In this document: positions 55,020-64,000 of the stretch, in pieces
Position numbering within the stretch: position 1 is the first letter of the stretch
Layout: each line of letters starts with the position of its first letter
Source of the DNA: Maritalea porphyrae
GTDB taxonomy: Bacteria > Pseudomonadota > Alphaproteobacteria > Rhizobiales > Devosiaceae
Direction: 5' to 3'
NCBI RefSeq assembly: GCF_027213965.1
Contig: NZ_JAPWGX010000002.1
Span: forward strand, 186,001 to 250,000
Length of the DNA: 64,000 bases
Made by a program: the position numbers and the translations under genes
Notes under the pieces: model-generated
Seen by the model: only the letters and a program-made list of their open reading frames with translations
What the model was told of the DNA's origin: nothing
The model's database searches: none

Positions 55020-58000
55020 CTATTGGCCGTAGCCACCGCCAGATGGGGTTTGAATGATCACCCCTTCCCCTGCTTTGCATTCGATCTGGGAACGGCCATC
55101 TACGCTTTCCTTTTCACCGTCGACGCCCAGCTTGAAGTTGGCGCCAACTTGACCATCGCCTCCGCCATTCAGCCCCTTAGGCAGCACGATGCGATGCCCA
55201 CACAGGAAGGAAACATCCATTGGTTTGAGGAAACAGATTTGACGATGCACACCGTCGCCCCCTGTGAACTGACCGCTGCCACCTGTACTGCGACGAATAT
55301 GGAAGTCTTCAAGCACCACCGGATATCTTGTCTCGAGCACTTCAGGGTCTGTTAAGCGCGTGTTGGTCATGTGCGAATGCACGGCGTGAGCGCCATTGAA
55401 ATTGGGACCAGCGCCCGTACCGCCGCAAATGGTCTCATAATATTGATATTGCACATTGCCAAAGTTGAAATTGTTCATGGTGCCTTGCGCGCCCGCCATT
55501 GCCCCCATTGCAGCAAACAAGCAATCAGTGACGGCTTGGGAGACTTCCACATTGCCCGCAACTACAGCGGCGGGATATTGAGGGGTGAGCATAGAGCGCT
55601 CAGGCAGTCTGATTTCAATTGGGCGCATGCAGCCCGCGTTCATAGGTATGTTTTCATCGACCATACATCGGAAGGCATAAAGAATGGCCGCACGTGTTAT
55701 GGGTTCTGGCGCATTGAAGTTGTCAGATTGTTGATCGCTGGTACCGGTGAAATCTACAACAGCTTTGCCTTGTGTCTCGTCCACTGAAATCGAGACTGCA
55801 ATTTTGCACCCTTGATCAAACTCGACCTCGGCGGCGCCATCTTTTAGGTTGGATATGGCACTGCGCACACAAGTTTCTGCGTAATCTTGCACGAACCCCA
55901 TATAGGCGTTGACCACTTCAAGGCCATAGTTTGCCACCATATTGAGCAGTTCGGCGACGCCCTTTTCGTTGGCCGCGATTTGTGCTTTCAGATCTGCAAT
56001 ATTTTGCGCCGGATTGCGGCAAGGGTATTGGCCACCCGTTAAGGCGCTTTGGATGAAGGACTGTTGGAACTCACCTTGTTTAACCAAGATTTGGTTGTCC
56101 AGAATAACGCCTTCTTCTTCAATTGAAGTGGCCAATGGGGTCATCGACCCCGGCGCAATGCCGCCAACATCAGCATGATGTCCGCGTGAGGCGACGAAGA
56201 ACAAGGGCTTGTTATCCCCTTTGGAGAAGACAGGCGTGACCACCGTGATATCCGGTAGGTGCGTGCCACCATTGTAAGGGGCATTGGTGACAAAGACATC
56301 GCCCGCCTTCATTTGAGGATGAGCTTGAATAACACTAGCGACAGAGCGATCCATGGACCCCAAATGCACTGGTGTGTGTGGGGCATTGGCAATTAGGGCA
56401 CCTTGATTGTCAAAAATCGCACAAGAGAAATCCAAGCGTTCTTTGATGTTTGTTGAGCGCGCGGTATTTTGCAAACGCAGCCCCATTTGCTCCGCGATGG
56501 ACATGAAGAGATTGTTGAATATCTCTAGCATAACGGGGTCTGCCGTTTTGGCGGATATGAGTTCGCTGGCATGGGCTAACGTTCGCGCCATGATAATCAA
56601 TCCATTGTTGTTGACCGTTGCGTTCCACCCTGGCTCTACAATGATGGTACCAATAGCTTCAACGATAATGGCTGGTCCGGCCAATTGCTGATCTGAGCGC
56701 AAAGCTTCGCGTTTATAGACGCCCGCTTGTTGCCACTCACCGTCAGAGAAAAACTTAGTTTGATCGAACACTTCTGGTGCTGTGTCGATTTTGTCCAACA
56801 TTGGTTCATCATGTTTAGAGCGACCACCTGCGGCTTCCACTTCTATAAACTCGATCACAATTTCAGCTTCTGGTTCAATAAAACCAAATCGCTCCTTGTG
56901 CACTGCCTCAAATTCGGTACGCATTTCAATTTCAGAGGTTAAATCAACCTCAATGGTTGAATCTGTGCCGCGATATTTAAGGTGCGCGGTGTTGCGCACC
57001 GTGCAGACGCGGTCTTCAATGCCCTGTTCAGCTAATTGTTGCAGCATGTCGCGACGCAATTGTTTGGCGACATATTTTGTTTCATCGAGAGATTTGACAT
57101 TGAGGGCTTTTCCGACAGCCCTTTGGGTCGCCGCTTTAATGTCGGCCAAGCCCATGCCATAGGCCGAAAGAATGCCCGAAAATGGATGCACAAGCACAGT
57201 GCGCATGCCCAACCGATCAGCAACAGCGCATGCATGTTGCCCGCCTGCCCCACCAAAACAGGTCAGTGCATATTTTGAAATGTCATATCCGCGCTGTACA
57301 GAAATCTTTTTGACCGCGTTTGCCATGTTCTCAACAGCGATTTTAAGGAAACCTTCGGCGGCCTCTTCAGGACTTTGCAAACCTGCTTGTTTGGCGATTA
57401 CGCTAAACTTTTCGCGCACCGCGTCTTGGTCCAGCGGTTGGTTTTGTTCCGGGCCAAATATTGGAGGGAAATACTGAGGTTGTACTTTGTTGAGCATTAC
57501 GTTCGCATCGGTTACCGCCAAGGGCCCACCACGACGATAGCTTGCGGGCCCCGGATTTGCGCCAGCGGAATGGGGACCAACGGTAAAGCGCCGTCCATCA
57601 AACTCGAGAATAGAACCGCCGCCGGCCGCAACAGTGTGAATTTTCATCATAGGGGCGCGCATGCGCACGCCCGCGACTTCTGTTTCAAAATCCTTTTCAA
57701 ATTCGCCGTTGAAATGGGCCACGTCTGTTGACGTGCCGCCCATATCAAAACCGATGATTTTGTCAAAGCCGGCAAGTTTGCTGGTTTCCACTGCACCAAC
57801 AATGCCGCCAGCGGGACCCGACAGGATTGCATCGCGTCCTTGGAACATGTGCGCTGCCGTTAGCCCGCCGGAGGACATCATAAACATCAATTTTAAATCT
57901 GTGTTTTCTGTGTCGAGTTCTGATGCGACCCGATCAACATAGCGGCGCAGGATTGGGGACAGATAGGCATCAACAACTGTTGTGTCGCCACGCCCAACGA

Positions 58001-58604
58001 ACTTGATCAGGGGCGAAACCTTATGACTTGCTGAAACTTGGGTGAAGCCAATTTCTTGTGCAATTAGTGCCGCTTTTCGTTCATGGTCGGGATATTGAAA
58101 CGCATGCATAAAGACGATGGCCACAGCGCGAATGCCATTGTCGAATGCAGATTGCAGAGCTGCTTTTGTGGCTTCGCTATCGAATTGTTCAACTTCTTTG
58201 CCGTCAGCTTGAATTCGACCGGGCACTTCTGCAACTTGCTCATAAAGCAATTCTGGCTTTTTGATTTCGCGGTCAAAAAGCTTCGGGCGCGCTTGATATC
58301 CGATTTCAAGCGCGTCTGCGAATCCCTTGTTGGTGAGAAAAAGAACACGATCGCCTTTTCTTTCAAGTAGGGCATTTGTTGCCACAGTTGTGCCCATTTT
58401 GACAGTAGCGATCTGTTCTGATGGAATGGGATCACCGCTTTTAAGCCCCAACATATCGCGAATACCTTGTAGCGCTGCATCCGGGTAAGCCTCTGGATTT
58501 TCAGACAAAAGTTTGTGTGGGCGCAGTTCACCGTTGGGTGTACGCGCCACGATGTCGGTGAAGGTGCCACCTCTATCAATCCAAAAATCCCAACGACCGC
58601 TCAC
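55020..58604 (-). CDS. 5-oxoprolinase / hydantoinase HyuA-HyuB fusion
   Basis: A 1194-aa ATP-dependent amidohydrolase of the OPLAH type. The N-terminal half is HyuA-like: [43 protein letters not shown] and the [17 protein letters not shown] block. From about residue 690 the HyuB-like half begins ([36 protein letters not shown]). It hydrolyses a 5-oxoproline- or hydantoin-like ring. GTG 58604 is preferred over TTG/ATG 58625/58622 since GGAGG lies eight bases before it. Between two TRAP loci, it probably degrades what they import. Confidence 0.93.
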   Translation of the reverse strand: MSGRWDFWIDRGGTFTDIVARTPNGELRPHKLLSENPEAYPDAALQGIRDMLGLKSGDPIPSEQIATVKMGTTVATNALLERKGDRVLFLTNKGFADALEIGYQARPKLFDREIKKPELLYEQVAEVPGRIQADGKEVEQFDSEATKAALQSAFDNGIRAVAIVFMHAFQYPDHERKAALIAQEIGFTQVSASHKVSPLIKFVGRGDTTVVDAYLSPILRRYVDRVASELDTENTDLKLMFMMSSGGLTAAHMFQGRDAILSGPAGGIVGAVETSKLAGFDKIIGFDMGGTSTDVAHFNGEFEKDFETEVAGVRMRAPMMKIHTVAAGGGSILEFDGRRFTVGPHSAGANPGPASYRRGGPLAVTDANVMLNKVQPQYFPPIFGPEQNQPLDQDAVREKFSVIAKQAGLQSPEEAAEGFLKIAVENMANAVKKISVQRGYDISKYALTCFGGAGGQHACAVADRLGMRTVLVHPFSGILSAYGMGLADIKAATQRAVGKALNVKSLDETKYVAKQLRRDMLQQLAEQGIEDRVCTVRNTAHLKYRGTDSTIEVDLTSEIEMRTEFEAVHKERFGFIEPEAEIVIEFIEVEAAGGRSKHDEPMLDKIDTAPEVFDQTKFFSDGEWQQAGVYKREALRSDQQLAGPAIIVEAIGTIIVEPGWNATVNNNGLIIMARTLAHASELISAKTADPVMLEIFNNLFMSIAEQMGLRLQNTARSTNIKERLDFSCAIFDNQGALIANAPHTPVHLGSMDRSVASVIQAHPQMKAGDVFVTNAPYNGGTHLPDITVVTPVFSKGDNKPLFFVASRGHHADVGGIAPGSMTPLATSIEEEGVILDNQILVKQGEFQQSFIQSALTGGQYPCRNPAQNIADLKAQIAANEKGVAELLNMVANYGLEVVNAYMGFVQDYAETCVRSAISNLKDGAAEVEFDQGCKIAVSISVDETQGKAVVDFTGTSDQQSDNFNAPEPITRAAILYAFRCMVDENIPMNAGCMRPIEIRLPERSMLTPQYPAAVVAGNVEVSQAVTDCLFAAMGAMAGAQGTMNNFNFGNVQYQYYETICGGTGAGPNFNGAHAVHSHMTNTRLTDPEVLETRYPVVLEDFHIRRSTGGSGQFTGGDGVHRQICFLKPMDVSFLCGHRIVLPKGLNGGGDGQVGANFKLGVDGEKESVDGRSQIECKAGEGVIIQTPSGGGYGQ

Positions 58605-58659
58605 GATATAATCCTCCAACATCAAAATTCACTTTGCTATTGCTTTATTGATAATTTAC

Positions 58660-58672
58660 TGACATTTTGTCA
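58660..58672. promoter_or_regulatory. Inverted repeat in the divergent hydantoinase/TRAP promoter
   Basis: TGACA-TTT-TGTCA, extended imperfectly on both sides by TTAC and GTAA. It sits midway in the 139-base gap between the hydantoinase gene and dctP. It is a likely operator for the local regulator, possibly the MarR-type protein at 62127; inferred. Confidence 0.55.
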
Positions 58673-58743
58673 ATGTAACATGACCACTTTTTTTATGTTG
58701 GCGAAATGCTAAACTCTAAGAAGGTGGATATCAGGAGGAAGAA

Positions 58744-59718
58744 ATGAATAAGATTTTTAAGGTGGCTGCGGCCGCCGCAATTATTGGTGCCAGTGCAACG
58801 TCTTTCAGCTTTGCTGAAGACTGGGATATGCCGACACCTTATCCGGATAAGACATTTCACACAGTGAACATTCAGCAATTTGCTGATGAGGTTCGTGAAG
58901 CCACTGGTGGCCAGCTGAACATCAAGCTGCATACAGCTGGTTCTTTGATCAAGCATGGTGAAATCAAAAACTCAGTGCGCAACAAGATCGTGCCAGCGGG
59001 TGAGTTTTTCTTGTCACTGCTAGCGAACGAAGATCCAGCGTTTGGCATTGATTCATTGCCATTGGTTGCCACAAGCTACCAAGACGCAGCACGTCTTTGG
59101 GAAGCGCAAAAACCTGTTGTTGAAGAGCTTTTGGCCAAGCAACGCTTAATGCCATTGTTCTCTGTGCCGTGGCCCCCACAAGGGCTGTACACCAAGAAGG
59201 AAATCAAGACAGTTGAAGACCTCAACGGTTTGAAATTCCGTTCATACAACGCGAACCTTGAAAAGTTTGCGACTATGGTTGGCGCAGCGCCAACACAAGT
59301 TGAAGCACCAGACATTGCTCAAGCCTTTGCAACTGGCCAAGTTGAAGCCATGATCACTTCACCTTCCACAGGTGCAAACTCTAAAGCTTGGGATTTCATA
59401 TCACACTATTCCCCAATCAATGCTTGGGTACCAAAGAACATCGTCGTGGTGAATTTGGCAGCATTTAAGGCTCTTGATGCGGACACGCAAGCTGCGGTTC
59501 TTAAAGCGGCAGCCGACGCAGAACAACGTGGGTGGAACATGAGCCAGCGCGAAGCGGAAGAAAAGACGCAAGTTCTCGCAGACAATGGCGTTGTCATAGT
59601 TGAGCCATCTGATGAGCTTAAATCGGGTCTTGGCAAAGTCGGTGCAGAATTGCTCCAGGATTGGCGCGCAAATTCAACACCTGCAGCAGATGCAATTGTT
59701 GACGTTTATTTCAAATAA
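58744..59718 (+). CDS. TRAP transporter substrate-binding protein (DctP)
   Basis: A 324-aa periplasmic protein with signal MNKIFKVAAAAAIIGASA, cut near FSFAED. Family blocks: EVREATGGQLNIKLHTAGSLIKHGE, LNGLKFRSYNANLEKFATMVGAAP (with the conserved ligand Arg) and DIAQAFATGQVEAMITSPS. An AGGAGG site precedes the ATG. Together with the next two genes it makes a full TRAP uptake system. The ligand is probably an organic acid or 5-oxoproline-like compound, guessed from the adjacent hydrolase. Confidence 0.94.
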   Translation: MNKIFKVAAAAAIIGASATSFSFAEDWDMPTPYPDKTFHTVNIQQFADEVREATGGQLNIKLHTAGSLIKHGEIKNSVRNKIVPAGEFFLSLLANEDPAFGIDSLPLVATSYQDAARLWEAQKPVVEELLAKQRLMPLFSVPWPPQGLYTKKEIKTVEDLNGLKFRSYNANLEKFATMVGAAPTQVEAPDIAQAFATGQVEAMITSPSTGANSKAWDFISHYSPINAWVPKNIVVVNLAAFKALDADTQAAVLKAAADAEQRGWNMSQREAEEKTQVLADNGVVIVEPSDELKSGLGKVGAELLQDWRANSTPAADAIVDVYFK

Positions 59719-59727
59719 ATAATCCGC

Positions 59728-59766
59728 AGGCGGGCGACAACTCCCTTTGTCGCCCGCTTGTTTTTT
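59728..59766 (+). terminator. Terminator-like hairpin between dctP and dctQ
   Basis: Perfect 11-bp stem GCGGGCGACAA/TTGTCGCCCGC with a 6-base loop, followed by TTG and six T residues. By sequence a good intrinsic terminator, yet dctQ and dctM follow on the same strand, so it should act as a partial attenuator giving more binding protein than permease. Confidence 0.85.
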
Positions 59767-59782
59767 GGGGAGGGGAAAACCG

Positions 59783-60322
59783 TTGCGTACAGTTTTGGAT
59801 CGCATCTATTTGGCGGCAGGCAGCTTGTCCGCCATTTGCATATTGACCATATGCGTCATCGTGACCATGCAAGTGGTCTTCAATCTAATCACCAAATTAT
59901 TGGGCACACAGTTTGCCTATACAATTCCGTCATATGCAGACTTTGCAGGCTTTTTGTTGGCTGCAGCTTCATTCTTGGCACTCAGCTATACGCTCAAGCA
60001 TGATGGGCACATACGTGTCACTCTGTTCCGCGACATGATTAAGGGGCCGATTGGTCACCTGATTGAAATCACCACACTCCTGATTTGCGCCGCTGGTGCC
60101 GTCTTCATGACCTATTCGATGTTTGGCCATTTGATGGAGTCGATTGAATATGGTGACGTTTCGACGGGCATTATTCCCATTCCTTTGTGGATACCGCAGA
60201 GCACTTTGTTGCTGGGGTTAGCCCTGTTCACCCTGGCGCTGATCGACAATACCGTGATTGCCATTTTGGGCAAAAAGCCCCCCGCGATTGATGATATTAA
60301 AGAGGAACACCTAGATGTCTGA
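59783..60322 (+). CDS. TRAP transporter small permease (DctQ)
   Basis: A 179-aa four-helix membrane protein (ILTICVIVTMQVVFNLI, PSYADFAGFLLAAASFLALSYTLKHDGHIRVTLF). The TTG start at 59783 has GGAGG nine bases ahead; an in-frame TTG at 59747 lies inside the terminator hairpin and is rejected. The stop overlaps the dctM start by eight bases. Confidence 0.88.
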   Translation: MRTVLDRIYLAAGSLSAICILTICVIVTMQVVFNLITKLLGTQFAYTIPSYADFAGFLLAAASFLALSYTLKHDGHIRVTLFRDMIKGPIGHLIEITTLLICAAGAVFMTYSMFGHLMESIEYGDVSTGIIPIPLWIPQSTLLLGLALFTLALIDNTVIAILGKKPPAIDDIKEEHLDV

Positions 60323-61616
60323 GTTGATGATGATGGTTGTTCTGGTCGGCGCGCTGTTTACGATGCTGGCAATGGGCATGTGGGTAGGGTTTGCGCTCAC
60401 TCTAACGGGCGCCTTGGGCATGGTGATGTTCACTTCAGCGCCATTGGGGCCAATTCTGGCCACAACCTTTTGGGGGCATAGCCATTCTTGGGCGCTGGCT
60501 GCATTACCGCTGTTCATTCTGATGGGCGAAATATTGCTTAGATCGCGATTGTCAGAAGACATGTTCACCGGCCTCACGCCGTGGCTTGGCAAAGTGCCAG
60601 GCAAATTGTTGCACGTAAACATTCTTGGCTGTGCGATTTTTGCTGCCGTTTCTGGCTCGTCTGCAGCCACCGCCGCCACCATCGGCAAAATGAGTGTCCC
60701 CGAGCTTAAGAAGCGTGGGTACCCGGACAGTTTGATTTTGGGCACTTTGGCGGGATCAGCTACGCTTGGCCTACTTATTCCCCCTTCGATCATTTTGATC
60801 GTCTATGGGGTTTCAACCGAGCAATCCATCGCGCGCCTGTTCATCGCTGGTATATTGCCGGGGATATTATTGGTGGGCATGTTTGCCGCCTACATCGCGG
60901 CGATTGCTTTGCTTAAGCCTGAGATTTTCCCAAAGGAAGTATTGAACTTCTCTTTCATGGAAAAGCTCAAAGCATCCAAACGCTTGTTGCCCGTTATCGC
61001 GTTGATCGCTGGCGTGATTGGCTCAATTTATGCTGGCATTGCGTCGCCAACAGATGCGGCGGCAGTTGGTGTTGTTTTGGCCCTTGTCTTGTCCTGGTCA
61101 TCTGGTTCACTAAGCTGGGACATGTTCAAACAAAGCGTGATGAATGCCACCATCACCTCATGTATGATTGCCTTCATTTTGGCCGGTGCTGCATTCCTTA
61201 CTGTTTCAATGGGGTTCACTGGTATTCCGCGCAACTTGGCGGCTTGGATTGACACCTTAAACTTAGGACCATGGGCGTTACTTGGCGCATTGACCGTTTT
61301 CTTTGTGATTTTGGGATGCTTCTTGGATGGCATTTCAGTGGTCGTTCTCACCACAGCCATCATTATGCCAATGATCGATGCAGCGGGAATTGACCCATTG
61401 TGGTTCGGCATCTATTTGGTGATCGTTGTCGAGATGAGTCAGATCACACCGCCGGTTGGGTTCAACCTGTTTGTGATCCAAGGATTAACGGGCGACAATA
61501 TCTTTAAGATTGCAAAAGCAGCGCTGCCGTTCTTCTTTTTATTATTGGCGGCGGTTGTGTTGATCACCATTTTCCCGCAAATCGTTACAGCTTTGCCCAA
61601 CCTGATGCGGGGCTAA
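60315..61616 (+). CDS. TRAP transporter large permease (DctM)
   Basis: A 433-aa DctM with about 12 membrane segments. AVSGSSAATAATIGKMSVPELKKRGY, SATLGLLIPPSIILIVYGV and MSQITPPVGFNLFVIQGLTGD are family blocks. Paralogous to the DctM at 52980 and on the opposite strand. Completes the dctPQM operon divergent from the hydantoinase gene. Confidence 0.94.
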   Translation: MSELMMMVVLVGALFTMLAMGMWVGFALTLTGALGMVMFTSAPLGPILATTFWGHSHSWALAALPLFILMGEILLRSRLSEDMFTGLTPWLGKVPGKLLHVNILGCAIFAAVSGSSAATAATIGKMSVPELKKRGYPDSLILGTLAGSATLGLLIPPSIILIVYGVSTEQSIARLFIAGILPGILLVGMFAAYIAAIALLKPEIFPKEVLNFSFMEKLKASKRLLPVIALIAGVIGSIYAGIASPTDAAAVGVVLALVLSWSSGSLSWDMFKQSVMNATITSCMIAFILAGAAFLTVSMGFTGIPRNLAAWIDTLNLGPWALLGALTVFFVILGCFLDGISVVVLTTAIIMPMIDAAGIDPLWFGIYLVIVVEMSQITPPVGFNLFVIQGLTGDNIFKIAKAALPFFFLLLAAVVLITIFPQIVTALPNLMRG

Positions 61617-61620
61617 ACAA

Positions 61621-62127
61621 CTAGAGTGAGGCCGCTGCGCGTGAGGCTTGATCATAAAGGCCAGATAGCGTCCTCATCATCGCGGCCATTTCGCTGAGCT
61701 GATCTTTGTCGACTTCGAGATGGTTGAGACTATCGAGCAAGCATTGCTCACGGATCTCACGATATTTGTCACATAGCTCAAAACCCAGCTCAGTTGTTGA
61801 GTAGAACATCTCTTTGCCGCGCTTCTCCCCTTGAATAAGCTCCGCTTTTAGAAGTTTTTTGAGCGCATAATTGACCGTGTGGCTATCATCAATGTTGAGC
61901 AAAAAGCAAATATCGGTCAGGCGTTTTTGGCGCTCACGATGATTGACATTGTGCAACACCAAAATCTCAAGCGACGACAACTCTGGATATCCGGATGCGA
62001 TCATGCATTTGGCCATCCAACGGCTAAAGCCGTTGTAAGCGATGATCAAACCATACTCAAATTCGGAAAGCTGCCAGCCTTCTGCTGAAGCCAAATGACG
62101 AGATGAAACAATCCGACGCTTTTTCAT
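61621..62127 (-). CDS. MarR-type winged-helix regulator (COG5631-like)
   Basis: A 168-aa regulator. RRIVSSRHLASAEGWQLSEFEYGLIIAYNGFSRW opens it, and the wing-helix part reads VLHNVNHRERQKRLTDICFLLNIDDSHTVNYALKKL (given in pieces: HTH residues ~55-105). This matches the MarR-like group COG5631. It ends four bases from dctM, facing it, and probably controls the TRAP/hydantoinase genes. ATG 62127 is preferred over the upstream in-frame start, which adds 16 residues of basic sequence. Confidence 0.83.
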   Translation of the reverse strand: MKKRRIVSSRHLASAEGWQLSEFEYGLIIAYNGFSRWMAKCMIASGYPELSSLEILVLHNVNHRERQKRLTDICFLLNIDDSHTVNYALKKLLKAELIQGEKRGKEMFYSTTELGFELCDKYREIREQCLLDSLNHLEVDKDQLSEMAAMMRTLSGLYDQASRAAASL

Positions 62128-62263
62128 ATACCTGCTTTTTTCGCTCTTGCGGTGAGAATTTATCCCACCTCGCATTCAAATCGCTGGTATTTTATCAACA
62201 TCAACTGGCAATTCCAAGCCCTTTTGGATCAGTATTTGCTCCACAATTGGGGCAAAAGGCCAG

Positions 62264-63421
62264 CTATTTGAAGTAGTCGCGCAGGGCCTCGAGCAGATTA
62301 TTCAGATCATCTGCGCTGTTGTAGGCGGCCACAGACACACGAACAATGGTCGTCCCCTTCCAATCAAAAACGGGAATTTCGATATTTTTTTCATTCAACA
62401 AGAATGATTTTAACGCTTTCGGATCTGATTTTGGCATGGGCATCGCCACCATTTGTGGCGCGCAAAACTGGGGTGAACTCAGTGGTTCCATTTGTGTGAA
62501 TTCGGTGACCCTTTTGGCGAACTCTTGCGCGCGCTGATTGCAAACGGCGCTCACATCATCCCAATGGTGTGTTTCGCGAAATTCAAGCGCAACGGGAACG
62601 GCCAACCAAGCCGAAGGGTCTTGGGTGCCTTGGATTTCAAAACCGTCCAAAAATGCGGTTCGATCCTCTTTGCGGTCTTTCACGTTCCAGCCGTGGCTGA
62701 TCACCAAAGGCTCTAGCTTTTGGTGCCAATCAGGGCGTGCCCACAAAAATCCGGCCCCTTTGGGGGCCAGCAGCCATTTGTGGCAGTTCCCCACGTAAAA
62801 ATCTGCACCCAGCTCGTCCAAGTCCAAGTCGATCAAACCGGGGGCGTGCGCGCCATCTATCACAGTGATAATCCCGCGCCGGCGTGCTTCGTCAATTACG
62901 CGCTTGATTGGAAACAACAGAGCCGTTGGCGAGGTAATGTGGCTGAGAAGCAAGATCTTTGTGCGCTCGTTCATTTGTGAAACCAGGTCTTCATAGAACT
63001 GATCCGCAGAGACAAGTGGCATGGTCACTTGAGCTCGCACAATTTTCGCGCCTACCTTTCGAACCAAAAACTCCCACGTATTCTCAACCGCCGCATATTC
63101 ATGGTCGGTGGTCAAAATCTCATCGCCTTCCGTCAGCGCAATAGAACGTGCGATAGCGTTAAGTCCTGTAGTGGCATTGGTCACGCGCACCAGGTTTTGA
63201 GCTGATGTGTTGAACTCTTGAGCCAACATGTTGCGTGGTTTTGAGAGATTATTGATCAGGTCTCTTTCTTGATCAAGGAATGCAACCGGTTGCTGTTCAA
63301 GACGCAGCTGCCAATCTTGGTAGTTCTGGAACACCGGCTTTGGGCACGATCCGAAAGAACCGTGATTGAGAAAAGTCAGCCCTTTGCGCAGCAAGAAATA
63401 ATCAGCAAGATTTGTCGTCAT
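62264..63421 (-). CDS. Class V aminotransferase (isopenicillin-N-epimerase-like)
   Basis: A 385-aa PLP enzyme of the class V group. FLNHGSFGSCPKPV opens the fold, VTNATTGLNAIARS is the cofactor region, VIDGAHAPGLIDLDLDELGADFYVGNCHKWLLAPKG holds the cofactor Asp-x-Ala-His and the Schiff-base Lys of CHKW (residue span about 195-230). Could be an epimerase, desulfurase or lyase. The start is one base past the stop of the upstream permease (TAGTATG), so it belongs to a peptide-transporter operon. Confidence 0.9.
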   Translation of the reverse strand: MTTNLADYFLLRKGLTFLNHGSFGSCPKPVFQNYQDWQLRLEQQPVAFLDQERDLINNLSKPRNMLAQEFNTSAQNLVRVTNATTGLNAIARSIALTEGDEILTTDHEYAAVENTWEFLVRKVGAKIVRAQVTMPLVSADQFYEDLVSQMNERTKILLLSHITSPTALLFPIKRVIDEARRRGIITVIDGAHAPGLIDLDLDELGADFYVGNCHKWLLAPKGAGFLWARPDWHQKLEPLVISHGWNVKDRKEDRTAFLDGFEIQGTQDPSAWLAVPVALEFRETHHWDDVSAVCNQRAQEFAKRVTEFTQMEPLSSPQFCAPQMVAMPMPKSDPKALKSFLLNEKNIEIPVFDWKGTTIVRVSVAAYNSADDLNNLLEALRDYFK

Positions 63422-63422
63422 A

Positions 63423-64000
63423 CTATCTACCTTTAAGCGTTGGGTCCAAGGCATCGCGCAGCCCATCGCCAAACATTGTGACAACTAAAACAGTTATGGC
63501 CAGAGCAAGAGTTGGGAACAATGCCAAATGCCAATAAAAGAACATGAAGTTAATCCCCAAATTGATCATTTGCCCCCAGCTTGGCGTCGGCGGCGGAATG
63601 CCGACCCCTAAAAAGCTAAGCCCAGCTTCAAGCATCATGGCCAAGGGAATGGCCAAAACAAAGCCCACAATAATCGGAGAAATTGAGTTTGGAATAATGT
63701 GGCGCAAGATGATGTACCAAGTGGATCCGCCCAATGCTTGAGCGGCACGTATAAACTCTTTGTTGCGGAAGGCCATCACTTGGGCGCGCACCATCAAACA
63801 TACTTGCACCCAACCAAATAGCGCGGCAATCAACACGATATTGAAATACCCCCCTTTGGTGAGCGCTGCGAGCAGCAGGGCTGCCAGCAGTGGTGGGACA
63901 ACCGAGAATATCTCAATAATGCGCATGATGAACCAATCTATTGTGCCACCGAAATAGCCAGCGATTGCCCCAAGCGGCAAACCAATTAACACGCTAAAAC
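63423..64000 (-). CDS. Dipeptide/oligopeptide ABC transporter permease (DppC type), partial
   Basis: The C-terminal ~192 residues of a DppC/OppC permease; the N-terminus lies past the right edge and the frame stays open to it. The EAA-type loop reads EFIRAAQALGGSTWYIILRHIIPNS, and LSFLGVGIPPPTPSWGQMI and the terminal GDGLRDALDPTLKGR are typical. The class V aminotransferase gene follows by one base. Confidence 0.93.
   Translation of the reverse strand, partial: FSVLIGLPLGAIAGYFGGTIDWFIMRIIEIFSVVPPLLAALLLAALTKGGYFNIVLIAALFGWVQVCLMVRAQVMAFRNKEFIRAAQALGGSTWYIILRHIIPNSISPIIVGFVLAIPLAMMLEAGLSFLGVGIPPPTPSWGQMINLGINFMFFYWHLALFPTLALAITVLVVTMFGDGLRDALDPTLKGR

Noticed and set aside
59747-59782. N-terminal extension of DctQ from TTG 59747
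   Set aside because: The start lies within the terminator hairpin and the extension is not membrane-like; TTG 59783 has GGAGG.
1-64000. CRISPR array, insertion sequence, prophage or replication origin
   Set aside because: No regularly spaced repeats, transposase, phage structural gene or DnaA-box cluster was recognised in the window.

Overview
The window reads as chromosomal DNA of an alphaproteobacterium, most likely of the order Hyphomicrobiales (Rhizobiales). The evidence is an MbfA-type iron exporter, the uppP / NDUFA9-like gene / tRNA-Leu neighbourhood, an arginine-to-spermidine operon using the carboxy(nor)spermidine route, and many TRAP and amino-acid ABC transporters. Base composition looks close to half G+C by eye. 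The transporter load suggests a marine or host-associated heterotroph, but genus cannot be assigned from sequence reading alone. No transposase, integrase, phage gene or CRISPR array was seen.

Layout. 1-5.0 kb: a minus-strand amino-acid ABC importer operon ending in a class III aminotransferase (cut by the window edge), with a divergent LysR regulator. 5.2-13.4 kb: an accessory-looking block. It holds an MFS transporter, a 70-aa stand-alone LuxR-type HTH protein, three tandem LuxR-type paralogs with an autoinducer-binding-like domain, and then a four-gene operon: a small lipoprotein, a TbpB-like surface lipoprotein with an EF-hand loop, a Slam-like (DUF560) outer-membrane protein, and a second outer-membrane barrel. 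A short HTH protein and tRNA-Ser(GGA) follow. An 18-base motif occurs three times in this block, each copy upstream of a regulator or of the lipoprotein operon. 13.9-20.4 kb: msrA, a YjbR protein, a DUF2799 lipoprotein, 1-Cys peroxiredoxin, a SulP transporter and an amino-acid SBP/permease pair without an adjacent ATPase. 20.6-25.8 kb: speA, carboxynorspermidine dehydrogenase, nspC and speB, a complete arginine-to-spermidine set.

25.8-39.4 kb: a VOC protein with lepA, a c-type cytochrome, mbfA, tandem alpha/beta hydrolases, a PPOX-fold protein, a TetR regulator with two matching operators facing a membrane protein, a membrane-bound LytTR regulator, trhO, an aldo-keto reductase, two GNAT proteins and class I fumarase. 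39.4-47.2 kb: translation genes pheST, rplT, rpmI and infC, with an exonuclease-ASCH fusion translationally coupled between pheS and pheT, an O-antigen-ligase-like protein after pheT, and an infC that appears to start at ATT. 47.3-52.9 kb: a hydrolase, an SDR protein, queG, a GST, uppP, an NDUFA9-like protein and tRNA-Leu(CAG).

53.0-62.1 kb: a catabolic unit with a fused 5-oxoprolinase/hydantoinase (HyuA-HyuB), two TRAP permease pairs but only one TRAP binding protein, and a MarR-type regulator; an inverted repeat sits in the divergent promoter. The window ends with a class V aminotransferase and a partial DppC-type permease.

The most interesting system is the Slam/surface-lipoprotein (type XI secretion) operon next to a duplicated family of LuxR solos. 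The regulatory link between them, a shared upstream motif, is inferred.
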